Shown here in pieces: positions 25,691 to 33,736 of a stretch of DNA of 64,000 nucleotides. Position 1 is the stretch's first letter; each line of letters begins with the position of its first letter. The stretch lies in NCBI RefSeq assembly GCF_001905445.1, contig NZ_LIVQ01000001.1, positions 372,001-436,000 of the forward strand, given 5' to 3'. Below the pieces are notes generated by a model. The model saw only the letters and a list, made by a program, of their open reading frames with translations, was not told the origin of the DNA and searched no databases. The position numbers and the translations under genes were made by a program. Source of the stretch: Streptomyces sp. CB00455. Lineage in GTDB: Bacteria; Actinomycetota; Actinomycetes; Streptomycetales; Streptomycetaceae.

Positions 25691-26482
25691 TTACTTCGGG
25701 TCGCGCTGGAACCTGGAGGCGGCCCAGAGGTAGCCGAGCACGGCCAGGCCCAGGCACCAGGCGACCGCGAGCCATCCGTTGTAGCCGATCTCGCTGCCGA
25801 GCAGCAGTCCGCGCAGGGTCTCGATGGCCGGGGTGAACGGCTGGTAGCGGGCGACGGGCTGGAACCAGCCCGGCATGGCGTCGACCGGGACGAAGGCGCT
25901 GGACAGGAGCGGCAGCAGGATCATCGGCAGCGCGTTGTTGCTGGCCGCTTCGGCGTTGGGGCTGATCAGACCCATGCCGACGGCGATCCAGGTCAGGGCC
26001 AGCGCGAAGAGCACCAGCAGCCCGAACGCCGCCAGCCATTCCAGCACCGTGGCGTGCGTGGACCGGAAGCCGATGGCCACGGCGACGGCGCCCACCAGGG
26101 CCACGCTCATGACCGCCTGCAGGACGCTGCCCGCGACGTGTCCGATGAGCACGGAGCCCCGGTGGATCGCCATCGTGCGGAAGCGGGCGATGACGCCTTC
26201 GGTCATGTCGTTGGAGACGGAGACCGCGGTCCCGACGACGGTGCCGCCGATGGTCATCAGCAGGATGCCGGGCACGAGGTAGGCGATGTACGCGGAGCGG
26301 TCCGCGCCGCCGCCTTCGATGCCCGCGCTCATCACGTCGCCGAAGACGTAGACGAAGAGCAGCAACAGCATGACGGGGGTGAGCAGCAGGTTCAGGGTGA
26401 GCGACGGGTAGCGCCGGGCGTGCAGCAGATTGCGGCGCAGCATCGTCGCGGAGTCGCGCACGGCCAGGGAGAGGGAACTCAT
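25691..26482 (-). CDS. ABC-2 type permease (DrrB-like)
   Basis: 263 residues with six hydrophobic helices, e.g. LLLTPVMLLLLFVYVFGDV and WLAVAWCLGLAVLGYLWAA. The ATPase gene overlaps it by 4 bases (ATGA), so the two subunits are coupled. It belongs with daunorubicin-resistance-type exporters, and may export a lipid or drug. The block GGTVVGTAVSVSNDMTEGVIARFRTM is the family hallmark. Confidence 0.88.
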   Translation of the reverse strand: MSSLSLAVRDSATMLRRNLLHARRYPSLTLNLLLTPVMLLLLFVYVFGDVMSAGIEGGGADRSAYIAYLVPGILLMTIGGTVVGTAVSVSNDMTEGVIARFRTMAIHRGSVLIGHVAGSVLQAVMSVALVGAVAVAIGFRSTHATVLEWLAAFGLLVLFALALTWIAVGMGLISPNAEAASNNALPMILLPLLSSAFVPVDAMPGWFQPVARYQPFTPAIETLRGLLLGSEIGYNGWLAVAWCLGLAVLGYLWAASRFQRDPK

Positions 26483-27471
26483 CGGACTGACTCCTTGGGC
26501 TGGTCGGTGCCGGTCAGGGCGAAGAACACGTCGTCGAGGTCGGGGGTGTGCACGGTCAGTTCGTCCGCCTCGACGCCGGCGCGCTCCAGCTGGTCGAGGA
26601 TCGCGCGCAGTTCGCGCTGGGTGCCGTCGGCGGGCACGTGCAGGGCCAGCGCCTCGTCGTCACGGGTGGCCTCGCGCAGGGCGCGCGCGGCGCTCCGGTA
26701 GGCGGCCGGGTCGCAGAAGCGCAGCCGCACGTGGCCACCGGGCACGAGCCGTTTGAGCTCCCCCGCCGTGCCCTCGGCGGCGATCCTCCCGTCGTGGAGG
26801 ACGGCGATGCGGTCGGCGAGCTGGTCGGCTTCCTCCAGGTACTGGGTGGTGAGGAAGACGGTGACGCCGTCGGAGACGAGCTCGCGGATGATCTGCCACA
26901 TCGTGTGGCGGCTGCGGGGGTCGAGGCCGGTGGTGGGCTCGTCGAGGAAGATGACGCGCGGACCGCCGACCAGCGTCATCGCGATGTCCAGGCGCCGCTT
27001 CATACCGCCGGAGTAGGTGGAGGCCGGCTTCTTCGCCGCCTCGGCCAGGTCGAAGCGCTCCAGCAGCTCGGCGGCGACCCGGCGGCCCTCCCTCTTGGAC
27101 AGGTGGTGCAGGTCGGCCATGAGCAGCATGTTCTCCTCTCCGGTGATCAGGCCGTCGACGGCGGAGAACTGCCCGGTGACGCCGATCGCCGCACGTACCG
27201 CCTGCGGGTCCGCGGCGAGGTCGTGGCCCGCGACCTGGGCCTGCCCCCCGTCGGCGGCGATCAGGGTGGAGAGGATCTTCACGGCGGTGGTCTTGCCGGC
27301 GCCGTTCGGCCCGAGCAGTGCGAACACGGACCCGGCCGGGATCCGTAGATCGATGCCGTCGAGCACGGTCTTGTCGCCGTAGGACTTGCGCAGGCCGACG
27401 GCGGAGACGGCGACGGCCGGCGACGGGCGACCGTCGCCCTGCCTGGACGTGGGCATGACAGATGAAGGCAT
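26479..27471 (-). CDS. ABC transporter ATP-binding protein (DrrA-like)
   Basis: 330 residues. GPNGAGKTT is Walker A, YSGGMKRRLDIAMTL the signature and RVIFLDEPTTGLDP Walker B. The C-terminal block (PDLDDVFFALTG) is typical of the DrrA subfamily. AGGAGGG four bases upstream fixes the start at 27471. The gene sits downstream of the DUF4097 gene with 69 bases between, so the three may form one operon. The transported substrate is unknown; exporters of this subfamily are linked to drug efflux or lipid export. Confidence 0.92.
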   Translation of the reverse strand: MPSSVMPTSRQGDGRPSPAVAVSAVGLRKSYGDKTVLDGIDLRIPAGSVFALLGPNGAGKTTAVKILSTLIAADGGQAQVAGHDLAADPQAVRAAIGVTGQFSAVDGLITGEENMLLMADLHHLSKREGRRVAAELLERFDLAEAAKKPASTYSGGMKRRLDIAMTLVGGPRVIFLDEPTTGLDPRSRHTMWQIIRELVSDGVTVFLTTQYLEEADQLADRIAVLHDGRIAAEGTAGELKRLVPGGHVRLRFCDPAAYRSAARALREATRDDEALALHVPADGTQRELRAILDQLERAGVEADELTVHTPDLDDVFFALTGTDQPKESVR

Positions 27472-27540
27472 GGAACCCTCCTGTGAGAAGGCTGGACCAG
27501 CAGGACGATGAAAGTGGCGTGAGGGCGCGGTTCTCGCAGG

Positions 27541-28383
27541 TCAGGACCTGGAGCGGCGGACGTCGATGTTGCCGTGCCGGGTGCGGGCGCGGACCGTGAC
27601 GGTGTCATCGGTCCCCGCGGGGGCCGCGGACGAGGTGAGCGTGTTGCGCACCTGCCCGGAGCCCGAATGGACGTCGAGCCAGGCGGCCGTCCCCTCGCGG
27701 ACGCCGACCTCGATGGCGCCGTAGGAGGTCTCCAGGTCGATGGCGCCGCGGGCCACTTCGTCCACGCGCAGGGTGCCGTGGGCGGTGGTGGCGGTGACCG
27801 AGCCCTCGGCGCGCCGGATCTCGATGTCGCCGTTGGCGCCGCGCACCCGCAGCTCGCCCGTCGCGACGCCTACGGTCGTGGTGCCGTGCGAGTTCTTCAG
27901 GACCGCGGGGCCCTCCACGAGGCCGACGCGCAGGCTGCCGGAGCTGGTGGTGATCTCGGCCGCGCCCTCGACCCGGTCCACGGTGATCGAACCGTGCGAC
28001 GCAGTCAGCTGGAGCGGCCCGGTCGTGTCGAGGCGGACGTCACCGGACGAGGTCTTCACCCGGACCTCGCCGAGCCGGCCCTCGCCGAGCACCTGGGCCC
28101 AGGCACCGGTCATGTCGACCCGCGAGCCCGTGGGCAGTTCGACCGTCACGTCGACGGTGCCGGTGCGTCCGAACAGGTTGGACTTGGGCGTCCTGATGGT
28201 CAGTACGCCGCTCGTGTAGGTGACCTCGGTCTGGTCGGCCGCCCGTACGTCCTGGTCCCGCTTCGGGTCGCGGGGGCGCACCTCGACGAGCGTGTCGAGG
28301 CGGTCGCCCGCGATGAAACCGATGGAGCCGGCGTCCACGTGGGCGGTGGCCGAAATCGGTTCGGGCGTGTCGAAAGAAGGCAT
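27541..28383 (-). CDS. DUF4097 beta-strand-repeat protein
   Basis: 280 residues of short repeating beta-strand units (GSVTATTAHGTLRVDEVARG, GAIDLETSYGAIEVGVREG and GDIEIRRAEGSV). This is the DUF4097 pattern, a putative adhesin or surface-stress protein fold forming a right-handed beta helix. No signal peptide is visible, so it may be cytoplasmic. ATG at 28383. Its place directly upstream of the DrrA/DrrB genes is a recurrent arrangement that suggests a shared envelope role. Confidence 0.82.
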   Translation of the reverse strand: MPSFDTPEPISATAHVDAGSIGFIAGDRLDTLVEVRPRDPKRDQDVRAADQTEVTYTSGVLTIRTPKSNLFGRTGTVDVTVELPTGSRVDMTGAWAQVLGEGRLGEVRVKTSSGDVRLDTTGPLQLTASHGSITVDRVEGAAEITTSSGSLRVGLVEGPAVLKNSHGTTTVGVATGELRVRGANGDIEIRRAEGSVTATTAHGTLRVDEVARGAIDLETSYGAIEVGVREGTAAWLDVHSGSGQVRNTLTSSAAPAGTDDTVTVRARTRHGNIDVRRSRS

Positions 28384-28463
28384 GGCTGTCCCGTCCTCAT
28401 GAGTCCTTGGAGCGTCCCCGCTGGTGGGACGTGGTGTGGGTGAAGTGGGGCGACCGGGCGCGG

Positions 28464-28979
28464 CTAGCGCACCCAGCCCGTGAAGCTCTGTCCGATGGTG
28501 CGGGCCCGCTCCGCCGGACGCGGCGCGCCACCGCCGTCGACCGCGGCCGACACGGCGCGGACCAGCCACGCGTTGACCGACAGGCCCTCGCGGCCGGCGG
28601 CCTCCTCGGCACGCGCCTTGAGGTGGGCCGGCAGCCGCAGATTGACGCGGGCGGTGCCGCCCTCGTCCCCCTCGGCGGGCGCCTGCGCCTTGAGCGGTTC
28701 GAGGGGCGCGGCCGGCTCCGCGGGGCCGCTCTCGGCGGCCGCCGGCGTCACCACGAAGTCCGGGTCGAGCCCGCGCAACCGTACGTAGACCGAGCCGGGT
28801 GCCAGCTCGCGGGTGATTTCGTCCATCGCCGCGGAGAGCACGTTGAGCATGGTCAGCCGCGTCGCCGACTCCAGGGGGGCGACGAGCCGTTCGGCCAGCT
28901 CGCGGGCGTCGTCCCCGCCGGCTTCGGCGGCCACCGCCAGTTCGCGGCGGAGGGTGTCGACATACGGGGTGAGGTCCAT
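28464..28979 (-). CDS. Arc/HicB-type ribbon-helix-helix DNA-binding protein
   Basis: 171 residues. The C-terminal part reads TARVNLRLPAHLKARAEEAAGREGLSVNAWLVRAVSAAV, with the short beta-strand (VNLRLP) and two helices of a ribbon-helix-helix domain. The N-terminal half (VDTLRRELAVAAEAGGDDARELAERL) looks helical. Such dimers bind operators with tandem or inverted short repeats. The ATG at 28979 was chosen. A tandem array of 10-bp repeats lies just upstream, which fits autoregulation (inference). There is no toxin gene beside it. Confidence 0.8.
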   Translation of the reverse strand: MDLTPYVDTLRRELAVAAEAGGDDARELAERLVAPLESATRLTMLNVLSAAMDEITRELAPGSVYVRLRGLDPDFVVTPAAAESGPAEPAAPLEPLKAQAPAEGDEGGTARVNLRLPAHLKARAEEAAGREGLSVNAWLVRAVSAAVDGGGAPRPAERARTIGQSFTGWVR

Positions 28980-28989
28980 GACGCCATCA

Positions 28990-29090
28990 TGGCACCACAA
29001 CGACACCATTCGCAAGCCCCTTGGCACCACATGGCACCGAGTGGCACCACCAAGCGCCACACGGCGCCACTCGACGCCACGCCGGGCCAC
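28990..29090. promoter_or_regulatory. Decameric repeat array upstream of the RHH gene (candidate operator)
   Basis: The consensus nnGGCRCCAC recurs every 10 bases from 29021 to 29090 (seven units: TTGGCACCAC, ATGGCACCGA, GTGGCACCAC, CAAGCGCCAC, ACGGCGCCAC, TCGACGCCAC, GCCGGGCCAC), with a further TGGCACCAC at 28990. Spacing equals one helical turn. It lies in the divergent intergenic region between the RHH gene (minus) and the 29187 gene (plus). RHH repressors such as omega and MetJ bind arrays of short repeats. Confidence 0.6.
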
Positions 29091-29186
29091 GCACCACAAC
29101 GGGAGGCGACAGGGAGGCATGGAGGAGGCACGGCGGGAATGCGCCCCACCTCGCACAGGTATTCGAACACCTGATTGAATAAGTGG

Positions 29187-29486
29187 ATGGAGTACCTCCC
29201 CTTCCCCGACGACCTCATCCGTCTCCAGCAGCGCTGGACCCGCGCCTACCACCTGCTCGCCGTCCGGCGCGAGCGGAGCGTGGCCGGGCTGCGCAGGGAA
29301 CTGATCGACTTGTCCTGCCGGATCAGCGCGCACCCGTACTGGCGGGCCGCCGGCTACCGGTCGGTGCGGCTGGTGGAGCTGAGGCGGGCGGCCGCCGCGG
29401 TTCCCGCAGCGCGGGAGCCGTTGCCCTGCGTCGACGGGGAGTTCGTGATGTCCGGGCCGCTGGAGACGGGGACGCGGTCGGAGTGA
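29187..29486 (+). CDS. Conserved hypothetical protein (DUF6233 partner)
   Basis: 99 residues: FPDDLIRLQQRWTRAYHLLAVRRERSVAGLRRELIDLSCRI. No catalytic motif is seen; this kind of protein recurs upstream of DUF6233 genes in streptomycetes. ATG at 29187; an alternative TTG at 29175 is open. The stop overlaps the GTG of the next gene (GTGA), so the two are coupled. The promoter is in the AT-richer region next to the repeat array, and the RHH regulator may control it (inference). Confidence 0.7.
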   Translation: MEYLPFPDDLIRLQQRWTRAYHLLAVRRERSVAGLRRELIDLSCRISAHPYWRAAGYRSVRLVELRRAAAAVPAAREPLPCVDGEFVMSGPLETGTRSE

Positions 29487-29812
29487 ACGAGCTGGAAGCC
29501 AGGCTCGCGAGCTGGCGGTCCGTCCGGGCCTGGCTGATCTGGCAGCAGCGGCAGGCCGAGCGGGCCATCAGGGCGCTGGAGGCCGAGCTCGCGGCCGCCC
29601 AGGCGCGCCGGCCCCCTCCCCCGCCGCCGGAGTGGAAGGTCGAGTCCATCCGGACGGGCGCCGGGCCCAAGGCCCTGCGGATCCACGTCGGCGACTGCGC
29701 CATGGGCAAGGGCAGGGCCACGGGCACCGAGCAGGTGCGCCGCATGCTCGCGGAGGGGGTGGAGGCGTGCCCCTACTGCAACCCGGACAACGCACTCGGC
29801 ATGACCGGCTGA
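29483..29812 (+). CDS. DUF6233 protein
   Basis: 109 residues. The start NELEARLASWRSVRAWLIWQQRQAERAIRALEAEL is a helical signature of DUF6233. The second half (RTGAGPKALRIHVGDCAMGKG, then GTEQVRRMLAEGVEACPYCNPDN) contains a CxxC pair. Function unknown; the family is common on streptomycete chromosomes. GTG start overlaps the previous stop. Confidence 0.8.
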   Translation: MNELEARLASWRSVRAWLIWQQRQAERAIRALEAELAAAQARRPPPPPPEWKVESIRTGAGPKALRIHVGDCAMGKGRATGTEQVRRMLAEGVEACPYCNPDNALGMTG

Positions 29813-29818
29813 GCCGTC

Positions 29819-29890
29819 GCCCCGGACCCCCGGCGCCGGGCGGCGGGCCCCGGGCAGCGGGCGCCGGGCCGGACGCCGGGGGTCCGGGGC
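29819..29890 (+). terminator. GC-rich inverted repeat after the DUF6233 gene
   Basis: GCCCCGGACCCCCGGCG (17 bases) pairs perfectly with CGCCGGGGGTCCGGGGC across a 38-base spacer. It lies directly after the DUF6233 stop and before the convergent HTH gene, and probably ends transcription of both. The stretch to 30017 otherwise holds short GC-rich repeats and no gene. Confidence 0.55.
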
Positions 29891-30017
29891 GACCGGCGGC
29901 GGGCAGCGGAGGTCCGGGGCAAACGGGGCGCCTGGCGCCGGGAGAAACGGGGGCCCGGCGCCTTGCGGAACCCGGTCCCGAGGGGACGGCGGCACCGCGC
30001 CGCCGGCCTCGTGGACC

Positions 30018-30248
30018 TCACGCCTCTGCGGCCCCCTCACCTTCCTCGGGCTCCCAGCCCAGGAGGTCGCCCGGCTGGCACCCGAGCACCTCGCACAGTG
30101 CGGCGAGCGTCGTGAAGCGCACGGCCTTGGCCCGGCCGTTCTTCAGCACCGCCAGGTTGGCGGGCGTGATCCCGACGCGTTCCGCGAGCTCCCCCACCGA
30201 CATCTTCCGCCGGGCCAGCATCACGTCGATGTTGACGGTGATCGGCAT
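30018..30248 (-). CDS. Small XRE-family HTH regulator
   Basis: 76 residues: MSVGELAERVGITPANLAVLKNGRAKAVRFTTLAALCEVLGCQPGDLL is an HTH_26/XRE helix-turn-helix. The ATG overlaps the stop of the DUF2975 gene by one base, a recurrent two-gene cassette in which the regulator controls the membrane protein and itself. The tail is acidic (EPEEGEGAAEA). Confidence 0.88.
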   Translation of the reverse strand: MPITVNIDVMLARRKMSVGELAERVGITPANLAVLKNGRAKAVRFTTLAALCEVLGCQPGDLLGWEPEEGEGAAEA

Positions 30249-30745
30249 CAGATCACCTCGTCCAGCTCCGCCTGCATCTGCGCCGCCTCGACGTCGCGCG
30301 CCACGGCCTGGGCGAGCAGCACGCGCAGCACGAGCACGATCAGCGCCACGCCCAGGAGCCCCACCCCGACCCCGCCCAGCAGGAGGACCGCGCCCGGCGG
30401 GACGGCCTCTCCCGGCGCGAGGACGACTCCGAGGGCGAACACCAGGAGGGCCGCCGTCACGACGGCGCCGATCACGACGTGCACGTACCGGAACGCCCCG
30501 TGGGAGAACACCGTCCCGCGCCTGACCATGCTGACCAGCCGCCACACGCAGACCAGGACGACCTGGGCCGTCAGGATGCCCAGCACCGTGATCAGGAGGA
30601 TCGGCATGCGCAAGTACGCCAGATCCGCGTCCAGTTCCTCCAGGTCCTTCGCCAGCAGCGCCACCATCACCGTCTGCACGAACACCGAGCCGGCGAGCAG
30701 CGCCACGAGCACGGCGCGCAGTCCAAGCACTGTCAGTCTTCCCAC
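30248..30745 (-). CDS. DUF2975 membrane protein
   Basis: 165 residues with four hydrophobic helices (VLVALLAGSVFVQTVMVALLA, LLITVLGILTAQVVLVCVW, VVIGAVVTAALLVFALGVVL, AVLLLGGVGVGLLGVALIVLV). Membrane protein of unknown function, usually paired with a small XRE regulator as here. The GTG at 30745 has AAGGAGG upstream. An AT-rich operator-like sequence lies at 30799-30817. Confidence 0.82.
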   Translation of the reverse strand: MGRLTVLGLRAVLVALLAGSVFVQTVMVALLAKDLEELDADLAYLRMPILLITVLGILTAQVVLVCVWRLVSMVRRGTVFSHGAFRYVHVVIGAVVTAALLVFALGVVLAPGEAVPPGAVLLLGGVGVGLLGVALIVLVLRVLLAQAVARDVEAAQMQAELDEVI

Positions 30746-30798
30746 TGCCCCTCCTTGACCAGGACACATCCGTCGCACCTATCGAACGACGACAAGAA

Positions 30799-30817
30799 TC
30801 TATTGAATATCGATAGA
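30799..30817. promoter_or_regulatory. AT-rich palindrome upstream of the DUF2975/HTH pair
   Basis: TCTATTGAATATCGATAGA is a near-palindrome (7 of 9 pairs) in a sharp AT-rich island, about 54 bases upstream of the GTG at 30745. A second TATCGA half-site lies near 30779. The XRE regulator may bind it, and it overlaps the likely promoter (inference). Confidence 0.5.
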
Positions 30818-30896
30818 ACCCACAAGGTGCGGGATGCAAGAAGGCGGACCAGGTCCACGACCGGGTGGGCGGGGCCGGGGCGGGGCCGGGGCGCGG

Positions 30897-32165
30897 TCAG
30901 CCCTGCTCTTCTCCCGCGGAGCGGGGCACGCCGACCGCCAGGACGGCGGTGTCGTCGTCCACACCGGCGCCGAAGGTGTCGAGCAGGTCGCGGACGGCGG
31001 CCACGGCGTCCAAGGCGGTGGTGGGCGCCAGCGCCTCGGCGAACGCGAGCAGCGCCTCGTCGCCGTAACGTTCCCCGTTGCCGGCTGCGTGGGCCTCGGT
31101 GAGGCCGTCGGTGTACAGGAGCAGGGTGTCGCCGGGGTCGAGGCGGACCCGGGTGGTGGCGATGTAGGCGTCCGGCAGGACTCCGATGAGCTGGCCGCCC
31201 GTGGTCGGCAGGTACTCGGCCCGGCCGTCCGCTCGCAGCAGCAGCGCGGCGGGATGGCCGCCCCCGGCCAGGACGACGCGGAAGCCGCCCTCGTCGCCGT
31301 CGGGGGTGAGCAGGCCCGCGATGACGGTGCAGAACCGCGGGTCGTGGCCGTTGTACTCGTGGTTCAGGACGGTGTTGAGGTTGGCGAGTACGGCGGCCGG
31401 GTCCGGGTCGTAGACGGCGGCCGCCCGCAGGGTGTAGCGGGCCAGGGAGGTGATGGCGGCGGCGGGCGCGCCCTTGCCGCACACGTCGCCGAGGAAGAGT
31501 CCCCAGGTGCCGTCGGCCAGGGGGAACAGGTCGTAGAAGTCCCCGCCGACCTCGTCGGTGGAGGCGACGTGGTAGTGCGCGGCGACGTCGAGGCCGGGCA
31601 CGTTGGCCAGCGCGGGCGGCAGCAGGGTGGCCTGGAGGACGGCGTTCAGCCGCTGGAGGCGTTCGCGCTCGCGTTCCGCCTGCCGGCGGGCCCGCAGGAG
31701 CTCGATCTCGTAGGCGCGGCGGTCACGGGCGTCGAAGACGGTGGTGCGGATGAGCAGGGGCTGCCCGTCGGCGTCCGTCCTGACGGTGGAGGTGGCCAGG
31801 ACCGGCAGCCGGCTGCCGTCGGCGGCCTTGAGTTCCAGGGCGATGCCGCTGATCTCGCCCTGCATGAGCAGCAGCGGCGCGAAGTGGGTCTCGTGGTAGA
31901 GGCGGCCGCCGACGGTGAGGAGTTCGGAGAACTTGCGGCGTCCCACCAGATCGCCGCGTTCGTAGCCGAGCCAGTCCAGCAGGGTCGTGTTGATCTTCGC
32001 GATGGTGCCGTCGAGGAGGGTGGAGAGGTAGCCGCAGGGTGCGTGCTCGTACAGATCCTCCGCGCTGTCCGCCGGCAGCGCCGAGAGCATCGCCTCCTCG
32101 CCGGCCGACGGCCGCTGCGGGAGCGCTCCGCCCTGGTCGCCACCATCGGCGGCCCCGCACGTCAT
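30897..32165 (-). CDS. PAS-domain SpoIIE-type PP2C phosphatase
   Basis: About 422 residues. A PAS-like region (LYEHAPCGYLSTLLDGTIAKINTTLLDWLGYERGDLVGR) is followed by a coiled linker (RARRQAERERERLQRLNAVLQATLLPP) and a SpoIIE PP2C domain (STDEVGGDFYDLFPL, GLFLGDVCGKG, DTLLLYTDGLTEA, DDDTAVLAVGVP). These phosphatases dephosphorylate anti-sigma antagonists like the STAS protein at 19075. The start is uncertain: the ATG at 32165 overlaps a short upstream frame, while the ATG at 32090 has GAGGAG before it. Confidence 0.85.
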   Translation of the reverse strand: MTCGAADGGDQGGALPQRPSAGEEAMLSALPADSAEDLYEHAPCGYLSTLLDGTIAKINTTLLDWLGYERGDLVGRRKFSELLTVGGRLYHETHFAPLLLMQGEISGIALELKAADGSRLPVLATSTVRTDADGQPLLIRTTVFDARDRRAYEIELLRARRQAERERERLQRLNAVLQATLLPPALANVPGLDVAAHYHVASTDEVGGDFYDLFPLADGTWGLFLGDVCGKGAPAAAITSLARYTLRAAAVYDPDPAAVLANLNTVLNHEYNGHDPRFCTVIAGLLTPDGDEGGFRVVLAGGGHPAALLLRADGRAEYLPTTGGQLIGVLPDAYIATTRVRLDPGDTLLLYTDGLTEAHAAGNGERYGDEALLAFAEALAPTTALDAVAAVRDLLDTFGAGVDDDTAVLAVGVPRSAGEEQG

Positions 32166-32712
32166 CGGCCCGCTGCGGCCGGGGATGCCGCCCGGGCGGC
32201 CACCGGGCCGCCGGGCCCGCCGGTCGCCCTCATGCGCTCCCCGCTCCGTACGTCCATAGGACTCATCCTCGCAGACCCGCCCCGGACCTGCGATGATCCA
32301 CGGCCCGGGGTCGGCCGCTCTCGTGGCTCCGGGGGCCGGACCCGGGTCCGGACGCCGCTCGACCCGGTGAGCGGGGGCGCTCGCGTCGCACCGGCGCTGC
32401 GACCGCTGGTGGGGAGCACGGCGCGCGCCGGTCGGGCCACAGCCCGCGCCGGGTCCGGGGGGAAGGGACCAGAGTCCGGCAGCGGGGCCCGTCGAGCAGA
32501 GGCGGTGACGGCCGGGGGCTCGGCAACGGGGCACGTTTCGCTTCCACTTGTGACGGCGTCCGGCAAGCCGGCGGGTGAGGCCGCCGCCAAGCGGTCCGCG
32601 AGGCGGCTGCGTTGACCGGATATCGATCATCCGTGGAGCGGGAAGTGTGGGCGGTGTCCCCGCGGGGAAGTCCGGGATGCCACCGCACCACCTCTGCTGA
32701 AAGCAGGTGACC
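32166..32712. other. Intergenic region between PP2C and NPP1-type genes
   Basis: 547 bases separate these divergently transcribed genes. The long open frames in it look like GC shadows; a 34-codon frame (start 32266) ends in an ATGA overlapping the candidate phosphatase start but has no recognised similarity. Promoters for both genes presumably lie here. The sequence near 32630-32700 is the likely NPP1 promoter region. Confidence 0.35.
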
Positions 32713-33543
32713 ATGCACCATCCGCCGATGGCCGCACCCGCGGCCTCGCGCTCCACCGACCGGTTCCGTCGCACCCGGCGCAGGGGGTTCCGGTTCGGCG
32801 CCTTGCTCGCCGCCACGGCGCTGGCGGTGCTCGTCCCGGCCCCGGCCGCCCATGCCGATCCGCCGCACAACCTCCCGCAGAACGCCGACGGTTGGGAACA
32901 GACCTTCTCTCCCGCCTTCGACTACGACGGCGACGGCTGCTACGCCACGCCCGCCATCGGCCCGGACGGCACCCTCGCCCCCGGGCTGAAGACCTCCGGG
33001 GCGATCAACGGCAGTTGCCACGACCGCTCGGACCTCGACAACTCCCAGACCTACGCCCGGGCCAGGTGCAACAGCGGCTGGTGCGCGATCGTCTACGCCG
33101 GCTATTTCGAGAAGGACCAGGCCGTGCACGGCAGCGGCCTGGGCGGCCACCGCCACGACTTCGAGCACGTGATCTCCTGGGTGAACACCGCTTCCCAGCG
33201 CGTGGAGTACGTGTCGACGACCCAGCACAGCAGCGTCAGGACCTACCCCCGCTCCGACGTCCGCTTCGACGGCGCCCACCCGAAGGTCGTCTACCACAAG
33301 GACGGGGCCGGCACCCACTTCTTCCGGCTGGCCAACGGCAACGACGAGCCGCCGGAGAACCACTACCACGCCTGGCGCTACCCGCCGCTGGTCGGCTGGA
33401 ACGGCTGGCCCGGCACCTGGCTGCGCGACCGGCTGATGAGCGCCGACTTCGGCGCGGCCACCATCAAGATCACCGATGGCCGGTTCCCGAACCTGCTCGA
33501 CAGCGCCAAACCGTCGGGCATCGCCTTCGACCCCTGGGGCTGA
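32713..33543 (+). CDS. Secreted NPP1-type (NLP-like) protein
   Basis: 276 residues. A signal peptide (FRFGALLAATALAVLVPAPAAHA, cut near AHA-DP) precedes the mature protein. GHRHDFEHVISW is a variant of the GHRHDWE heptapeptide of the NPP1 necrosis-inducing protein family; Trp is replaced by Phe. Two further blocks (GCYATPAIG, NHYHAWRYPPL) fit the family. Four cysteines could form two disulphides. The ATG at 32713 has AGGTGA upstream. Whether it has any membrane activity cannot be told from sequence. Confidence 0.85.
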   Translation: MHHPPMAAPAASRSTDRFRRTRRRGFRFGALLAATALAVLVPAPAAHADPPHNLPQNADGWEQTFSPAFDYDGDGCYATPAIGPDGTLAPGLKTSGAINGSCHDRSDLDNSQTYARARCNSGWCAIVYAGYFEKDQAVHGSGLGGHRHDFEHVISWVNTASQRVEYVSTTQHSSVRTYPRSDVRFDGAHPKVVYHKDGAGTHFFRLANGNDEPPENHYHAWRYPPLVGWNGWPGTWLRDRLMSADFGAATIKITDGRFPNLLDSAKPSGIAFDPWG

Positions 33544-33736
33544 CCCCGCCCCCGGCCCGGCTCCGCCCGGCCCGCGCGCGGCAACGAGCAGCCGGGCTGG
33601 GGGCTCGGGCGGGGACCGGGCGGCTGACTCCACGGCACGGCCCCCTTCCTCAAGTCCGGGATCGCCGCCATACTCCGTTTCCGTCCTGTCGCTCCGAGTC
33701 TTCCGCGAAGGCGAACCCGCACCCGCAGGGGGACGC

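Noticed and set aside
32166..32870. N-terminal extension of the PAS-PP2C gene
   Set aside because: The open frame extends upstream but its residues are not PP2C-like and it overlaps the NPP1-type gene promoter region; the start was kept at 32165, with 32090 as an alternative.
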